Assembly (NCBI RefSeq): GCF_016801025.1
Contig: NZ_CP068983.1
Coordinates: forward strand, 248,001 to 312,000
Direction of reading: 5' to 3'
Origin: Paradevosia shaoguanensis
GTDB lineage: Bacteria; Pseudomonadota; Alphaproteobacteria; Rhizobiales; Devosiaceae
DNA length: 64,000 nucleotides
Each line of letters opens with the position of its first letter. Within the stretch, counting starts at the first letter, position 1. Both the position numbers and the translations under genes were made by a program. The notes below the pieces were generated by a model. That model did not search any database. It was not told where the DNA came from and saw only the letters and a list, made by a program, of their open reading frames with translations. Shown piece by piece: positions 26,495-35,785 of the stretch.

Positions 26495-28405
26495 TTACTC
26501 CGCCGGCTCGTTCTCTGCCGAGGAACTCCGCCCGAGGAACCCGTCCTTGTCGTCCTGCACCGCGCGCAGATGTTCCTCTGCTTCGGTCGCTTCGCGCTGG
26601 CGGTTCCACATCTGGGCGTAGAGGCCGTCACGCATCAGCAGGTCGGGATGGCGGCCGCGCTCGGCGATCTGGCCGTCGCGCAGCACGATGATCTCATCGG
26701 CATTGATGACGGTCGAGAGCCGGTGGGCGATGACCACTGTCGTGCGGTTCTTGGACACCGCATCGAGTGCGGACTGGATGTCGCGCTCGGTCTTGGTGTC
26801 CAGCGCAGAAGTCGCCTCATCCAGCACCAGGATCGGCGGCGCCTTGAGGATGGTACGGGCTATGGCCACGCGCTGCTTCTCGCCGCCTGAGAGCTTGAGG
26901 CCGCGTTCGCCGACGGGCGTGTCGTAGCCGCGAGGCAGCGACTCGATGAACTCGCCGATCTGGGCCATGCGCGCAGCCTCGTGCACCTCCTCATCGGTCG
27001 CGTCGGGGCGGCCGTAGCGGATGTTGTAGGCGATGGTGTCGTTGAAGAGCACCGTATCCTGCGGCACCATCCCGATGGCCGAACGAAGCGAGTTCTGCGT
27101 GATGTCGCGGACATCCTGCGCGTCGATGGTCACCGAGCCGCTGGAGACGTCGTAGAACCGATAGAGCAGTCGCGAAATCGTGGACTTGCCGGCACCCGAT
27201 GGGCCCACCACCGCGATAGTCTTGCCGGCGGGCACCTCGAAGCTTACGCCCTTGAGGATCGGGCGGTCGGGATCATACTGGAAGTGGACATCGTCAAAGC
27301 GGATCACCGGACCCGTAATCTTGAGCGGGGTGGCGCCGGGCTTGTCGACGATCTCCGGATCCTGGTCGAGCAGCTTGAACATCTCCTCGATATCCGTCAG
27401 GCCCTGGCGGATTTCGCGGTAGACGAAGCCGATCATGTTGAGTGGCCGATAGATCTGCATCAGGAAGGTGTTGAGCAGGACGAAGTCGCCCAGCGTCAGG
27501 CGGCCGTTCAGCACACCCACGATCGACATGGCCGACATGATGGTGAGGCCGACGTAGAAGATGACCGCCTGGCCGAAATTGAGCACACCCAGCGAGTTCC
27601 AGATGCGGATGGCCGAGCGCTCATAGGTGGCCATCGAAGCGTCGAACCGGCGCGCCTCGAGGTCCTCGTTGTTGAAATACTTGACGGTCTCGAAGTTGAG
27701 CAGGCTATCGATCGCCTTCGAGTTGGCGTCGGTATCCGAGTTGTTCATGTCGCGGCGGATGGCGATACGCCAGTTGCTCGCCTTGATGGTGAACCAGAGG
27801 TAGAGCCAGATCGTGACGATCAGCACACCCAGATAGCTGATGCCGAAGATCGAGATGAAGACCACGCCGACGATCACGAACTCGACCAGGGTCGGCGCCG
27901 TGTTGAGCATGGTAAAGCGGACGATGGTTTCGATGCCCTTCGTGCCGCGCTCGATGACGCGCGAAAGCCCGCCGGTGCGCCGCTGCAGATGAAAGCGCAG
28001 CGAGAGGCGGTGGAGGTGATTGAAGGTCTGGAAGGCTAGCGTGCGGACGGCGTTTTGACCGACGCTGGCGAACAGCACGTCGCGCAATTGCTGGAAGCCG
28101 GCATCCACCACATTGGCAACGCCAAAGGCGACCACCAGCACGATGGGGACGGCGATGCCCATGATCAGCGCCTGGTTGCCGCCGGTCTGCCCCAGGGTAT
28201 CGATGATGCCCTTGTAAGCGAAGGGCGCGAGCGTGGTGGCGACCTTCGATACCAGCAGCGCGGCGATGGCCAGCACCACCCGCATCTTCAGATCAGGGCG
28301 GCCTTCCGGCCACATATATCCCCACAGATTCCTGACCGTAGAGAGCAGCGAGCCCTCCTCGGCACTGACCCGGGGCTTCTTTTGCGACATTTCAGGAGAA
28401 GACAT
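26495..28405 (-). CDS. ABC exporter of the Atm1 / heavy-metal tolerance family
   Basis: Homodimeric half-transporter of 636 residues. Bacterial Atm1 proteins export glutathione-linked compounds and metal-glutathione conjugates, aiding heavy-metal resistance. The membrane domain (residues ~40-340, six helices) ends in GFVYREIRQGLTDIEEMFKL. The ATPase domain has Walker A GPSGAGKSTISRLLYRFYD, signature LSGGEKQRVAIARTI and Walker B ILVLDEATSALD. Its ATG overlaps the ArsR stop codon (TGATG), so the two are translationally coupled and the exporter is probably metal-inducible. An alternative start is the Met 5 codons further in. Confidence 0.9.
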   Translation of the reverse strand: MSSPEMSQKKPRVSAEEGSLLSTVRNLWGYMWPEGRPDLKMRVVLAIAALLVSKVATTLAPFAYKGIIDTLGQTGGNQALIMGIAVPIVLVVAFGVANVVDAGFQQLRDVLFASVGQNAVRTLAFQTFNHLHRLSLRFHLQRRTGGLSRVIERGTKGIETIVRFTMLNTAPTLVEFVIVGVVFISIFGISYLGVLIVTIWLYLWFTIKASNWRIAIRRDMNNSDTDANSKAIDSLLNFETVKYFNNEDLEARRFDASMATYERSAIRIWNSLGVLNFGQAVIFYVGLTIMSAMSIVGVLNGRLTLGDFVLLNTFLMQIYRPLNMIGFVYREIRQGLTDIEEMFKLLDQDPEIVDKPGATPLKITGPVIRFDDVHFQYDPDRPILKGVSFEVPAGKTIAVVGPSGAGKSTISRLLYRFYDVSSGSVTIDAQDVRDITQNSLRSAIGMVPQDTVLFNDTIAYNIRYGRPDATDEEVHEAARMAQIGEFIESLPRGYDTPVGERGLKLSGGEKQRVAIARTILKAPPILVLDEATSALDTKTERDIQSALDAVSKNRTTVVIAHRLSTVINADEIIVLRDGQIAERGRHPDLLMRDGLYAQMWNRQREATEAEEHLRAVQDDKDGFLGRSSSAENEPAE

Positions 28406-28731
28406 CAGACCGCTTCCGGCAACCGTTGCGGGGCCTGGCTGAGACCCGAGAACAGGCCTCCGCAGGCGGAGTTAAGAGCATCGAGCCGATCAGTGCGGAG
28501 CGAGTAGCAGTTACGCGTACCCTTGGCCTGGCGCTCGATCAGTCCGGCATCGAGCAGCACCTTGATGTGCTGGGATACGGTGGACTGGGCCAGCGGCAGG
28601 CACTGCGTGACATCCGTGCAGCAGCAATCGTTCTGCGCGCCGAGGATGCGCAAAATCGAAAGCCGCACCGGGTGTCCCAGCGCGCGAAGCATGGCGGCCA
28701 GATCGTCGTCCTGCATGATCGGATTTTTCAT
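28405..28731 (-). CDS. ArsR/SmtB-family regulator with a Cys-Cys-Cys motif
   Basis: Winged-helix repressor of 108 residues: LAAMLRALGHPVRLSILRIL, then CLPLAQSTVSQHIKVLLDAG and LIERQAKGTRNCYSLRTDRL. Residues 36-38 are three consecutive cysteines (NDCCCTDV), in the region where arsenic and antimony sensors of this family place their ligand pair; more cysteines occur at 44, ~75 and 90. Coupling to an Atm1-type exporter supports metal or metalloid sensing. An inverted repeat covers its own start codon, suggesting autorepression. The inducer is inferred, not shown. Confidence 0.88.
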   Translation of the reverse strand: MKNPIMQDDDLAAMLRALGHPVRLSILRILGAQNDCCCTDVTQCLPLAQSTVSQHIKVLLDAGLIERQAKGTRNCYSLRTDRLDALNSACGGLFSGLSQAPQRLPEAV

Positions 28732-28745
28732 CGTTAAATTACGAT
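28730..28745. promoter_or_regulatory. Candidate ArsR operator at the arsR-type start codon
   Basis: ATCGT-TAAATT-ACGAT is a perfect 5-bp dyad with a 6-bp spacer that begins on the ATG of the ArsR gene. AT-rich dyads of this kind near the start are usual for ArsR autoregulation. Confidence 0.4.
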
Positions 28746-28907
28746 AGAAGAAGGCACTCTCATCCGCAAGTTAGAACTATACCAAAGTGTGCGATTCCCC
28801 CAAATGAGGGCAGCATGAGGCTGGCGTCATGGATCTTCTTCCCCGACATGGGGCCGGGGAAGAGAAAGTGCCGGACGGACGCCGAGCACGTCCGCTATGC
28901 GTATCGC

Positions 28908-30677
28908 CTACTGCTTGTCTTCGGGCAGGGAGAAGACCTGGCCCGGATAGATCCAGTGCGGGTCACGGATCTGCGTGGTGTTGGCCTCGTAGATCGTCGT
29001 GTACTTGATGCCTTGGCCATAGACGCGGCGGGCGATCGTCCAGAGGTTGTCACCCGATCGAATGATGGCCTTTCCCGAGGCAAAGCGCTGGGCTTCAGGA
29101 TCGTTGCCGACAGGTACAGCCACCATGGTCGGAACGTTCGACTGCGTGGGTGCGGCGGGCGCCTGCGGCTGGGCGGCAGCTTCGGTAGCTTGCGCGGGTG
29201 CCGGAGTCTCGGGCACTGAAGCCGGAGTGTTGGCAGATTGCTCGGTCGGCGCTGTAGCCGTCGCGGGTGCTTCGGTGGTCGACGGCGTCGCGGGTTCGGC
29301 GGCAGGAGGCGTGGCAGCCGGAGCTTCGGCCTGAGCAACGGCCACCGGAGCTTCCGCTCCTGGCAGCTGCACTTCGAAGTTCACTTCGGCACGCGCGGCC
29401 ACTTCCGATGTGCCCGGACGCAGCAGGTCGACGCGGACCAGTTGAGCGGATTTGGTCAGAACATTCTGCGTTGTCTCGACCAGCCAGCGTCCGCCGCGCA
29501 CGATGCTGTCGGCAACGAACTTGTCGTCCACATAAAGGCGGACGGTCGCCCCATCAGGGCCCGCCCCGGCGAAGAAGTTATGGGTGCCGTCGATCTCGAT
29601 GGCGTCGATAGTCGGCGGCGCCAGGAGTTGCGCGGGCGCCTGCTCGGTCGGAGTCGCCGGAGTAGCGGCCGGCGCCTCTGCCGCGGCGACCTGCTGCTCG
29701 CCACCATTGGCCGTGGGCTGCGTTGCGGGCACCTGCGGTTGGGCAGGCTGCTCGGCGGTAGCGGTTTCCGTCGCGGCCGGAGTGGCGGGTTCAGCTGGCG
29801 TTGCGGCGGGAGCCGCAGCCGGAGCGTTCTGCGCTTCGGTGGCCGTGGTGGCCGCAGGATTGCTTTGAGCAGGAGCGGCAGTGTTGGTGGCGTTGTTCGC
29901 AGGCGCTTCAACCGTAGCAGCGGGCTGCTCTGCGGCGGGCGCAGCAGCGGGTGTTTCGGGAGCGGTGACGGGGGCGTTTGCGTCAGACGTTGGGGTTGCC
30001 GTCTTGGGCTCCTCGGCGGTCGCAACCTGCATCGGTTGCTCGGTGGAGGGCTTTGCCAGCCCCTGCAGCACTTCGCTGGCCTTGCCTGGCACGCTGGCCA
30101 CGACCAGCGGTTCGTTCTTGTGGGATGGATCGATCACGACGACGAAGGATTGGCCGGAGCGCTCCTTCGAGCCGGCTTCGCCGACCGTCAGTTCCACGCC
30201 GCCGCCAGGCAACGGCTTTTCGGGGACGAGCACCCAGTCGCCGCTCGTTTCGACCTTGGTTTTGCCGATCGAAGCGTCGTTGGAGAAGACCTCGACCTCG
30301 GTGCCAGGCTTGCCGCTACCGGCGATAACCACGGAGCCATTCGGCTCGGCGCGCAGCAGGCCGAAAGTGGGGGTGATGATGTCGGGATAGGTGGCCGCCG
30401 GTTGCGTCGTTTCGGGCGTGGCGGTTTGAGCAGCGGGCTCGGGCGTCGTGGCGGGTGCGGTGGTTTCCGCAACGGCCACGGGAGCGGGCTTGGGCAGGAT
30501 GCCGACATCGGAGAGCTTGCCGGAGACACAGGCGCCGAAACCTTCGGGGCTGCCGGAGCAGCTAAGGAGCGTGGGGCCTGTCAGAACCCCCGCAATAATG
30601 ACCAACGTGGCGACTGCCGCACCGATGGTGACGGCAAGGGGACGTTTCGGGGTGGTCTCGGCCAGTTTAGCCTCCAA
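28908..30677 (-). CDS. LysM-domain cell-envelope protein with a long Ala/Pro/Thr/Glu-rich linker
   Basis: Envelope protein of 589 residues that probably binds peptidoglycan. One membrane helix lies near the N-terminus (PLAVTIGAAVATLVIIAGVL). A conserved folded section at ~95-190 resembles a bacterial Ig-like repeat (IAGSGKPGTEVEVFSNDASI), and a second similar unit lies at ~345-425 (GTHNFFAGAGPDGATVRLYV). They are separated by over 100 residues of A/P/T/E-rich sequence. A C-terminal LysM domain completes it (IRSGDNLWTIARRVYGQGIK, WIYPGQVFSLPEDKQ). It follows cimA by 52 bp in the same direction. The family is common in Rhizobiales; its precise role is unknown. Confidence 0.88.
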   Translation of the reverse strand: MEAKLAETTPKRPLAVTIGAAVATLVIIAGVLTGPTLLSCSGSPEGFGACVSGKLSDVGILPKPAPVAVAETTAPATTPEPAAQTATPETTQPAATYPDIITPTFGLLRAEPNGSVVIAGSGKPGTEVEVFSNDASIGKTKVETSGDWVLVPEKPLPGGGVELTVGEAGSKERSGQSFVVVIDPSHKNEPLVVASVPGKASEVLQGLAKPSTEQPMQVATAEEPKTATPTSDANAPVTAPETPAAAPAAEQPAATVEAPANNATNTAAPAQSNPAATTATEAQNAPAAAPAATPAEPATPAATETATAEQPAQPQVPATQPTANGGEQQVAAAEAPAATPATPTEQAPAQLLAPPTIDAIEIDGTHNFFAGAGPDGATVRLYVDDKFVADSIVRGGRWLVETTQNVLTKSAQLVRVDLLRPGTSEVAARAEVNFEVQLPGAEAPVAVAQAEAPAATPPAAEPATPSTTEAPATATAPTEQSANTPASVPETPAPAQATEAAAQPQAPAAPTQSNVPTMVAVPVGNDPEAQRFASGKAIIRSGDNLWTIARRVYGQGIKYTTIYEANTTQIRDPHWIYPGQVFSLPEDKQ

Positions 30678-30729
30678 GAGGTTCGCAGGCGCAAATGCGC
30701 CTACAAACCGGGTTGTCGCGAAAGTCCGA

Positions 30730-32331
30730 TTACGCCGGAAACTGGGCCGGCTCCTCGGTTTTCAACAGTTTATAGGTGATTGACTCATATAACGCCTCAA
30801 ATGAGGCATCAATGATGTTGGGGGACACGCCGACGGTGTACCAGCGCTCCCCGCTACCATCCCTGCTTTCCACCAGTACACGGGTGACCGCGCCCGTGCC
30901 GCCGTCCAGGATACGCACCTTGAAATCGACGAGCTCGAGGTCGCCGATCTTGTCGGAATACTTGCCGAGGTCCTTGCGCAAGGCGAGGTCGAGCGCGTTG
31001 ATCGGGCCATTACCTTCGGCCACCGACATGAGCAGGTCATCATCGACCCGGATCTTGACGATGGCTTCGGTCACCGCGATCTGCTCGCCGCGCGAATTGT
31101 GCCGGCGCTCGACGCTCGTGCGGTAGTTCTCGACATCGAAGAATTCTGGCAGCATTCCCAGCGTCTTGCGGGCCAGCAGCACGAAGGACGCATCGGCGCC
31201 GTCGTAGGAATAACCGCGAGCCTCGCGCTCCTTGACGTGGCGCAGGAGCGTATCGAGCCGTGGATCGTCCTTGCCGATCTCGATGCCGTGGCGCTTGAGC
31301 GTGATCAGCAGGTTGGATTTGCCCGCCTGCTGGGAAACCATCACCGAGCGCTCGTTGCCGATCGCTTCGGGCGGCACGTGCTCATAGGTAGATGGGTCCT
31401 TGGCCAGTGCCGAAGCGTGAATGCCTGCCTTGGTGGCGAAGGCCGACGCGCCGACATAGGGCGCCTGACGGCTGGGCGCGCGATTGAGAAGCTCATCAAA
31501 TGTCCGCGAAATGCGGGTGATGTTCTGCAGGCGCGCGGCATCGATTCCCAGCTCGAACCGATCGGCAAAGCCGGGCTTGAGCGCAAGCGTGGGGATGATG
31601 GTCATGAGGTTGGCGTTGCCGCAGCGCTCGCCGATGCCGTTGAGCGTTCCCTGGATGTGCCGCACGCCGGCGCGAACTGCCGCCAGCGTGTTGGCGACGG
31701 CCTGACCGGTGTCGTCGTGGGCGTGGATGCCCAGGCGGGCATGATCGACCGGCAGCGCCTTGACGATCTCCTCGATCTCGAAAGGCATGGTGCCGCCATT
31801 GGTGTCGCACAGCACCACCCAACGGGCGCCGGCCGCCAGAGCGGTCTCGACGAAGAGCGAGGCATATTGCGGATTGGCCTTGTAGCCATCGAAGAAATGC
31901 TCGGCATCGACCAGCACTTCCTTACCGGCCGCGAGGCCTGCCTCGATGGTTTCGGTGAGGCCCTTGAGATTGTCCTCGGGAGAAATGCCCAGCGCGAGGA
32001 TGACCTGCTGGTCCCAGGCCTTGGCGACGAAGCAGGTGGCCTGCGCCTGCGAATTGAGCAGCGCCTGCACGCCCGGGTCGTTGCCGACGGAGCGCCCTGC
32101 CCGCTTGGTCATGCCGAAGGCGGTGAACGTGGCGCGCCGAGTGCGTTTTTCGGAAAAGAACTCCGTATCCACCACGTTGGCGCCGGGATAGCCGCCCTCG
32201 ATGTAATCGACGCCGAGTTCCTCAAGCAGGGCCGTCACCGAAATCTTGTCCTCGAGCGAGAACTCGATGCCGGCGGTCTGGGCGCCATCGCGAAGGGTGG
32301 TGTCGAAGAGATACAGGCGTTCTTTTGTCAT
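30730..32331 (-). CDS. cimA: (R)-citramalate synthase
   Basis: Condenses pyruvate with acetyl-CoA to citramalate, giving a threonine-independent route to 2-oxobutyrate and isoleucine. The 533 residues have the DRE-TIM barrel opening LYLFDTTLRDGAQTAGIEFS, the metal-ligand histidines in GIHAHDDTGQAVANTLAAV, GTLNGIGERCGNANL, and a C-terminal LeuA-type allosteric domain (residues ~405-525). Length and the TAGIEFS motif favour CimA over 2-isopropylmalate synthase; enzyme assay would be needed to exclude a relaxed specificity. It lies 7 bp downstream of the GFA gene cluster. Confidence 0.9.
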   Translation of the reverse strand: MTKERLYLFDTTLRDGAQTAGIEFSLEDKISVTALLEELGVDYIEGGYPGANVVDTEFFSEKRTRRATFTAFGMTKRAGRSVGNDPGVQALLNSQAQATCFVAKAWDQQVILALGISPEDNLKGLTETIEAGLAAGKEVLVDAEHFFDGYKANPQYASLFVETALAAGARWVVLCDTNGGTMPFEIEEIVKALPVDHARLGIHAHDDTGQAVANTLAAVRAGVRHIQGTLNGIGERCGNANLMTIIPTLALKPGFADRFELGIDAARLQNITRISRTFDELLNRAPSRQAPYVGASAFATKAGIHASALAKDPSTYEHVPPEAIGNERSVMVSQQAGKSNLLITLKRHGIEIGKDDPRLDTLLRHVKEREARGYSYDGADASFVLLARKTLGMLPEFFDVENYRTSVERRHNSRGEQIAVTEAIVKIRVDDDLLMSVAEGNGPINALDLALRKDLGKYSDKIGDLELVDFKVRILDGGTGAVTRVLVESRDGSGERWYTVGVSPNIIDASFEALYESITYKLLKTEEPAQFPA

Positions 32332-32337
32332 CAGCTC

Positions 32338-32811
32338 TCAGCCTTGCGGCTGCCAGTTGTCGGTGTCGCGGTCGGGATGCTGGAACGAACGGAGAATCGC
32401 CAGCATGTTGCGCTCCTCGTCGGTCGAACCGAGATCTTCGGGAATGAGGCCATCGAGGTTGTCGAGCACTGGGTGCCGGTTCTCACGGGCGAATTCGATG
32501 GTCGGCACGATGTCGTTGACCCGGTCGAAGGCGCCAATGGCAAGCGCCGGATTGCCCTCGCCGACCTGGTAGGTCAGCGGTGTGCCGCACTTGTTGCAGA
32601 AACCGCGCTGGACGGCTTGGGAGCTACGGAACAGCGTCGGGCGGCCACGCGTCCATTCCACGGGCGCCTTGAAGCTGGCAAACGGGGCCATGAGATTGCC
32701 GAATGCCTTCTGGCACATACGGCAATTGCAGATCGAGGCGTGATTGACCGGGCCCTCGACCCGGAAACGGACGGCGCCGCACTGGCAGCCGCCGGAAAAA
32801 CTCTCGCTCAT
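32338..32811 (-). CDS. GFA-family (glutathione-dependent formaldehyde-activating type) zinc protein, copy 1
   Basis: Small 157-residue cytosolic zinc protein of the Gfa fold. Cysteine motifs are GGCQCGAVRF (C10, C12), ICNCRMCQKAF and GFCNKCGTPLTYQ, which build the structural and catalytic zinc sites. It overlaps the upstream paralogue by ATGA. Longer readings of the frame upstream are antisense-like and not protein-like. Family members include Gfa, which promotes formaldehyde-glutathione adduct formation, but most members have no known function. The ending IRSFQHPDRDTDNW resembles the paralogue's tail. Confidence 0.88.
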   Translation of the reverse strand: MSESFSGGCQCGAVRFRVEGPVNHASICNCRMCQKAFGNLMAPFASFKAPVEWTRGRPTLFRSSQAVQRGFCNKCGTPLTYQVGEGNPALAIGAFDRVNDIVPTIEFARENRHPVLDNLDGLIPEDLGSTDEERNMLAILRSFQHPDRDTDNWQPQG

Positions 32812-33272
32812 GCGCTGTCTCCGGAACGTGTCGTATCGTGGTCGGGGTGCTGGTAGCTGACCACTGCCGCGTAGAAGGGCTCGCGCTCCGCGGACCGCTG
32901 CTGCATGGGCAGGTTGGCCAGGCCTTCGAAATAGGGAAGCCTGTCGGCAGGGTTTACCTGGATGGTCGGAGCAGCCATTTCGGGATGGTCCAGCGCCCCG
33001 ATGGCCAGTTCGATTTCGTGCCCGTCGGCCTGATAGGTCAGCGGCGTGCCGCAATCGGCGCAGAAGCCGCGGCTGGCAAGGTTCGAGCTGCGGAAGAGCT
33101 TTGGCTGGCCTCGTGTCCAGATCACACCATGGCCGGTCACCAGCGGCCCGAAGAAGCTGCCAAAGGCCTTCTGGCACATGCGGCAATGGCAGATGGAAGG
33201 CCGCCCAAGGCTTTCGGCGCGAAAACGCACCGCGCCGCATTGGCAGCCACCGGTCAACTCATTCTGGCTCAT
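32808..33272 (-). CDS. GFA-family zinc protein, copy 2
   Basis: Paralogue of the next gene, 154 residues, with the same motifs (GGCQCGAVRF, ICHCRMCQKAFGSFF, GFCADCGTPLTYQ) and the shared tail VVSYQHPDHDT. The tandem pair arose by duplication: cysteines, spacing and the C-terminal QHPD motif are kept. Its start overlaps the VOC gene by 14 bp and its stop overlaps copy 1 by 4 bp, so the cluster is co-translated. Function unknown beyond zinc binding. Confidence 0.88.
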   Translation of the reverse strand: MSQNELTGGCQCGAVRFRAESLGRPSICHCRMCQKAFGSFFGPLVTGHGVIWTRGQPKLFRSSNLASRGFCADCGTPLTYQADGHEIELAIGALDHPEMAAPTIQVNPADRLPYFEGLANLPMQQRSAEREPFYAAVVSYQHPDHDTTRSGDSA

Positions 33273-33642
33273 GGCAACAGGCCTCGATGTTGTGTCCGTC
33301 GGGATCGAGCACGAAAGCGCCGTAGTAATTGGCGTGGTAATGCGGCCGCGGGCCGGGCGCACCGTTATCGGTGCCTCCCATGGAGAGCGCCACCGAATAG
33401 AAAGCGTTGACCTCGGCATGGCTGCGCGCCCGGAACGCCAGATGCGCTTCGCCGCGGACTTTCTTGCCCGAGTGCAGCCAGAACGTCGCCCGATCGATGC
33501 CGAAGCCGGCGATACGGCTGTCGCCGAAGGTCCAGTCGGCAAGCAGCTTGATACCCAGCGTGCCGAGAGCCTCGGCGTAGAAGGCCTTGGACTTCTCGAA
33601 ATCGGTGGCCGAAAGGCCGACGTGATCAATGATGACGGTCAT
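33259..33642 (-). CDS. VOC-family (glyoxalase/dioxygenase superfamily) protein
   Basis: 127-residue protein made of two beta-alpha-beta-beta-beta units: MTVIIDHVGLSATDFEKSKA opens the first and NYYGAFVLDPDGHNIEACCH closes the second. Metal-ligand candidates are H7, H69 and the C-terminal E in NIEACCHEPE. Such proteins include lactoylglutathione lyases and thiol-transfer resistance enzymes; none can be assigned here. It overlaps both the DUF559 gene (4 bp) and the GFA gene (14 bp). The association with thiol-related GFA proteins hints at glutathione-adduct chemistry, which is inference. Confidence 0.88.
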   Translation of the reverse strand: MTVIIDHVGLSATDFEKSKAFYAEALGTLGIKLLADWTFGDSRIAGFGIDRATFWLHSGKKVRGEAHLAFRARSHAEVNAFYSVALSMGGTDNGAPGPRPHYHANYYGAFVLDPDGHNIEACCHEPE

Positions 33643-33971
33643 TGCAGGGTGCTCCTGTGGAGAGCGTGCCAGATGGCATCGAGCACGCTATCGGGCGCGG
33701 CGAGGTCGTTGTTCCAGATGCGGAGGATGTGGAAGCCACGGCGGCCAAGCTCGCTGTCCCGCGCGGCGTCTCGCTGGCTTTCGAAGTGCTGGCTGCCATC
33801 CAGTTCGATGATCAGCATGGCATCGAAACAGGCGAAGTCAGCGACGAAAGGACCAACGGGAACCTGACGGCGAAACTTGAAGGCCGCGAACCGCCGGTTC
33901 CGAAGCAACTCCCAGAGCAGCTTTTCCGCCTCCGTGGAGTTGCGCCTGAGTTTTCGTGCGATGCCACGCAA
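33639..33971 (-). CDS. DUF559 / very-short-patch-repair-like endonuclease domain protein
   Basis: Restriction-endonuclease-fold protein. The core reads ARKLRRNSTEAEKLLWELLR, FKFRRQVPVGPFVADFACFD, LIIELDGSQHFESQRDAARD and FHILRIWNNDL. It shows the D...ELDG-x-QH active-site pattern of DUF559. I place the start at a TTG (33971), giving 110 residues. The frame stays open to an ATG at 34226, but those 85 extra residues are translated palindromic repeats (PSPLVGEGARRAGEGG and similar). The true start is uncertain. It overlaps the VOC gene by 4 bp. Function unproven. Confidence 0.7.
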   Translation of the reverse strand: MRGIARKLRRNSTEAEKLLWELLRNRRFAAFKFRRQVPVGPFVADFACFDAMLIIELDGSQHFESQRDAARDSELGRRGFHILRIWNNDLAAPDSVLDAIWHALHRSTLQ

Positions 33972-34022
33972 GCGCGGGCTGACCGGCTGGTGGGTTTCCT
34001 CATGGCGCGGCGCTGGCGGCCC

Positions 34023-34156
34023 GCCCCCCTCACCCGCCCTTCGGGCACCCTCTCCCACAAGGGGCGAGGGTGAGCCCGCGTTCGCGGCGCGTTCAGCATG
34101 CCCCTCGTCCTTCTCCCCTTGTGGGAGAAGGTGGTCCGAAGGACCGGATGAGGGGG
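34023..34156. repeat. Palindromic REP-type repeat pair (type B)
   Basis: Two facing arms, one containing CCCTTCGGGCACCCTCTCCC (34023-34070) and one containing CCCCTTGTGGGAGAAGGTGG (from about 34116), can pair into hairpins. The first arm is a 48-bp block repeated identically at 50782-50829. It lies between cysS and the DUF559 gene. Confidence 0.8.
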
Positions 34157-34207
34157 ATCGATCGCTCCACCCCTCCGGCATCCCGTCCTCCGAGCCATTG
34201 CGTACCA

Positions 34208-35593
<1,386 letters not shown>

Positions 35594-35785
35594 GAAATTC
35601 CTGCCACAGAACGGTTTTCACGCGGGCGCGGAGTCTTCGATAGTCTGGATGTTGGGGTGAAGAAAACCGCGCCGCGCCCGATGGGTTAGCGGATAATAAT
35701 GCAGCCGGTAATGCAGATTGCGTTGACGGTTTTCATGGCGCGCATGTTTGACCGCGAACGCGATGGAAAGCAAGCGGTTTCGACG

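Noticed and set aside
29238-30779. 513-codon Gly/Arg-rich open frame opposite the LysM gene
   Set aside because: It mirrors the Ala/Pro-rich linker; the LysM frame has a membrane helix and a C-terminal LysM domain.
31099-32856. 585-codon open frame opposite cimA
   Set aside because: Antisense of a well-conserved enzyme and extending into the GFA gene; no motif.
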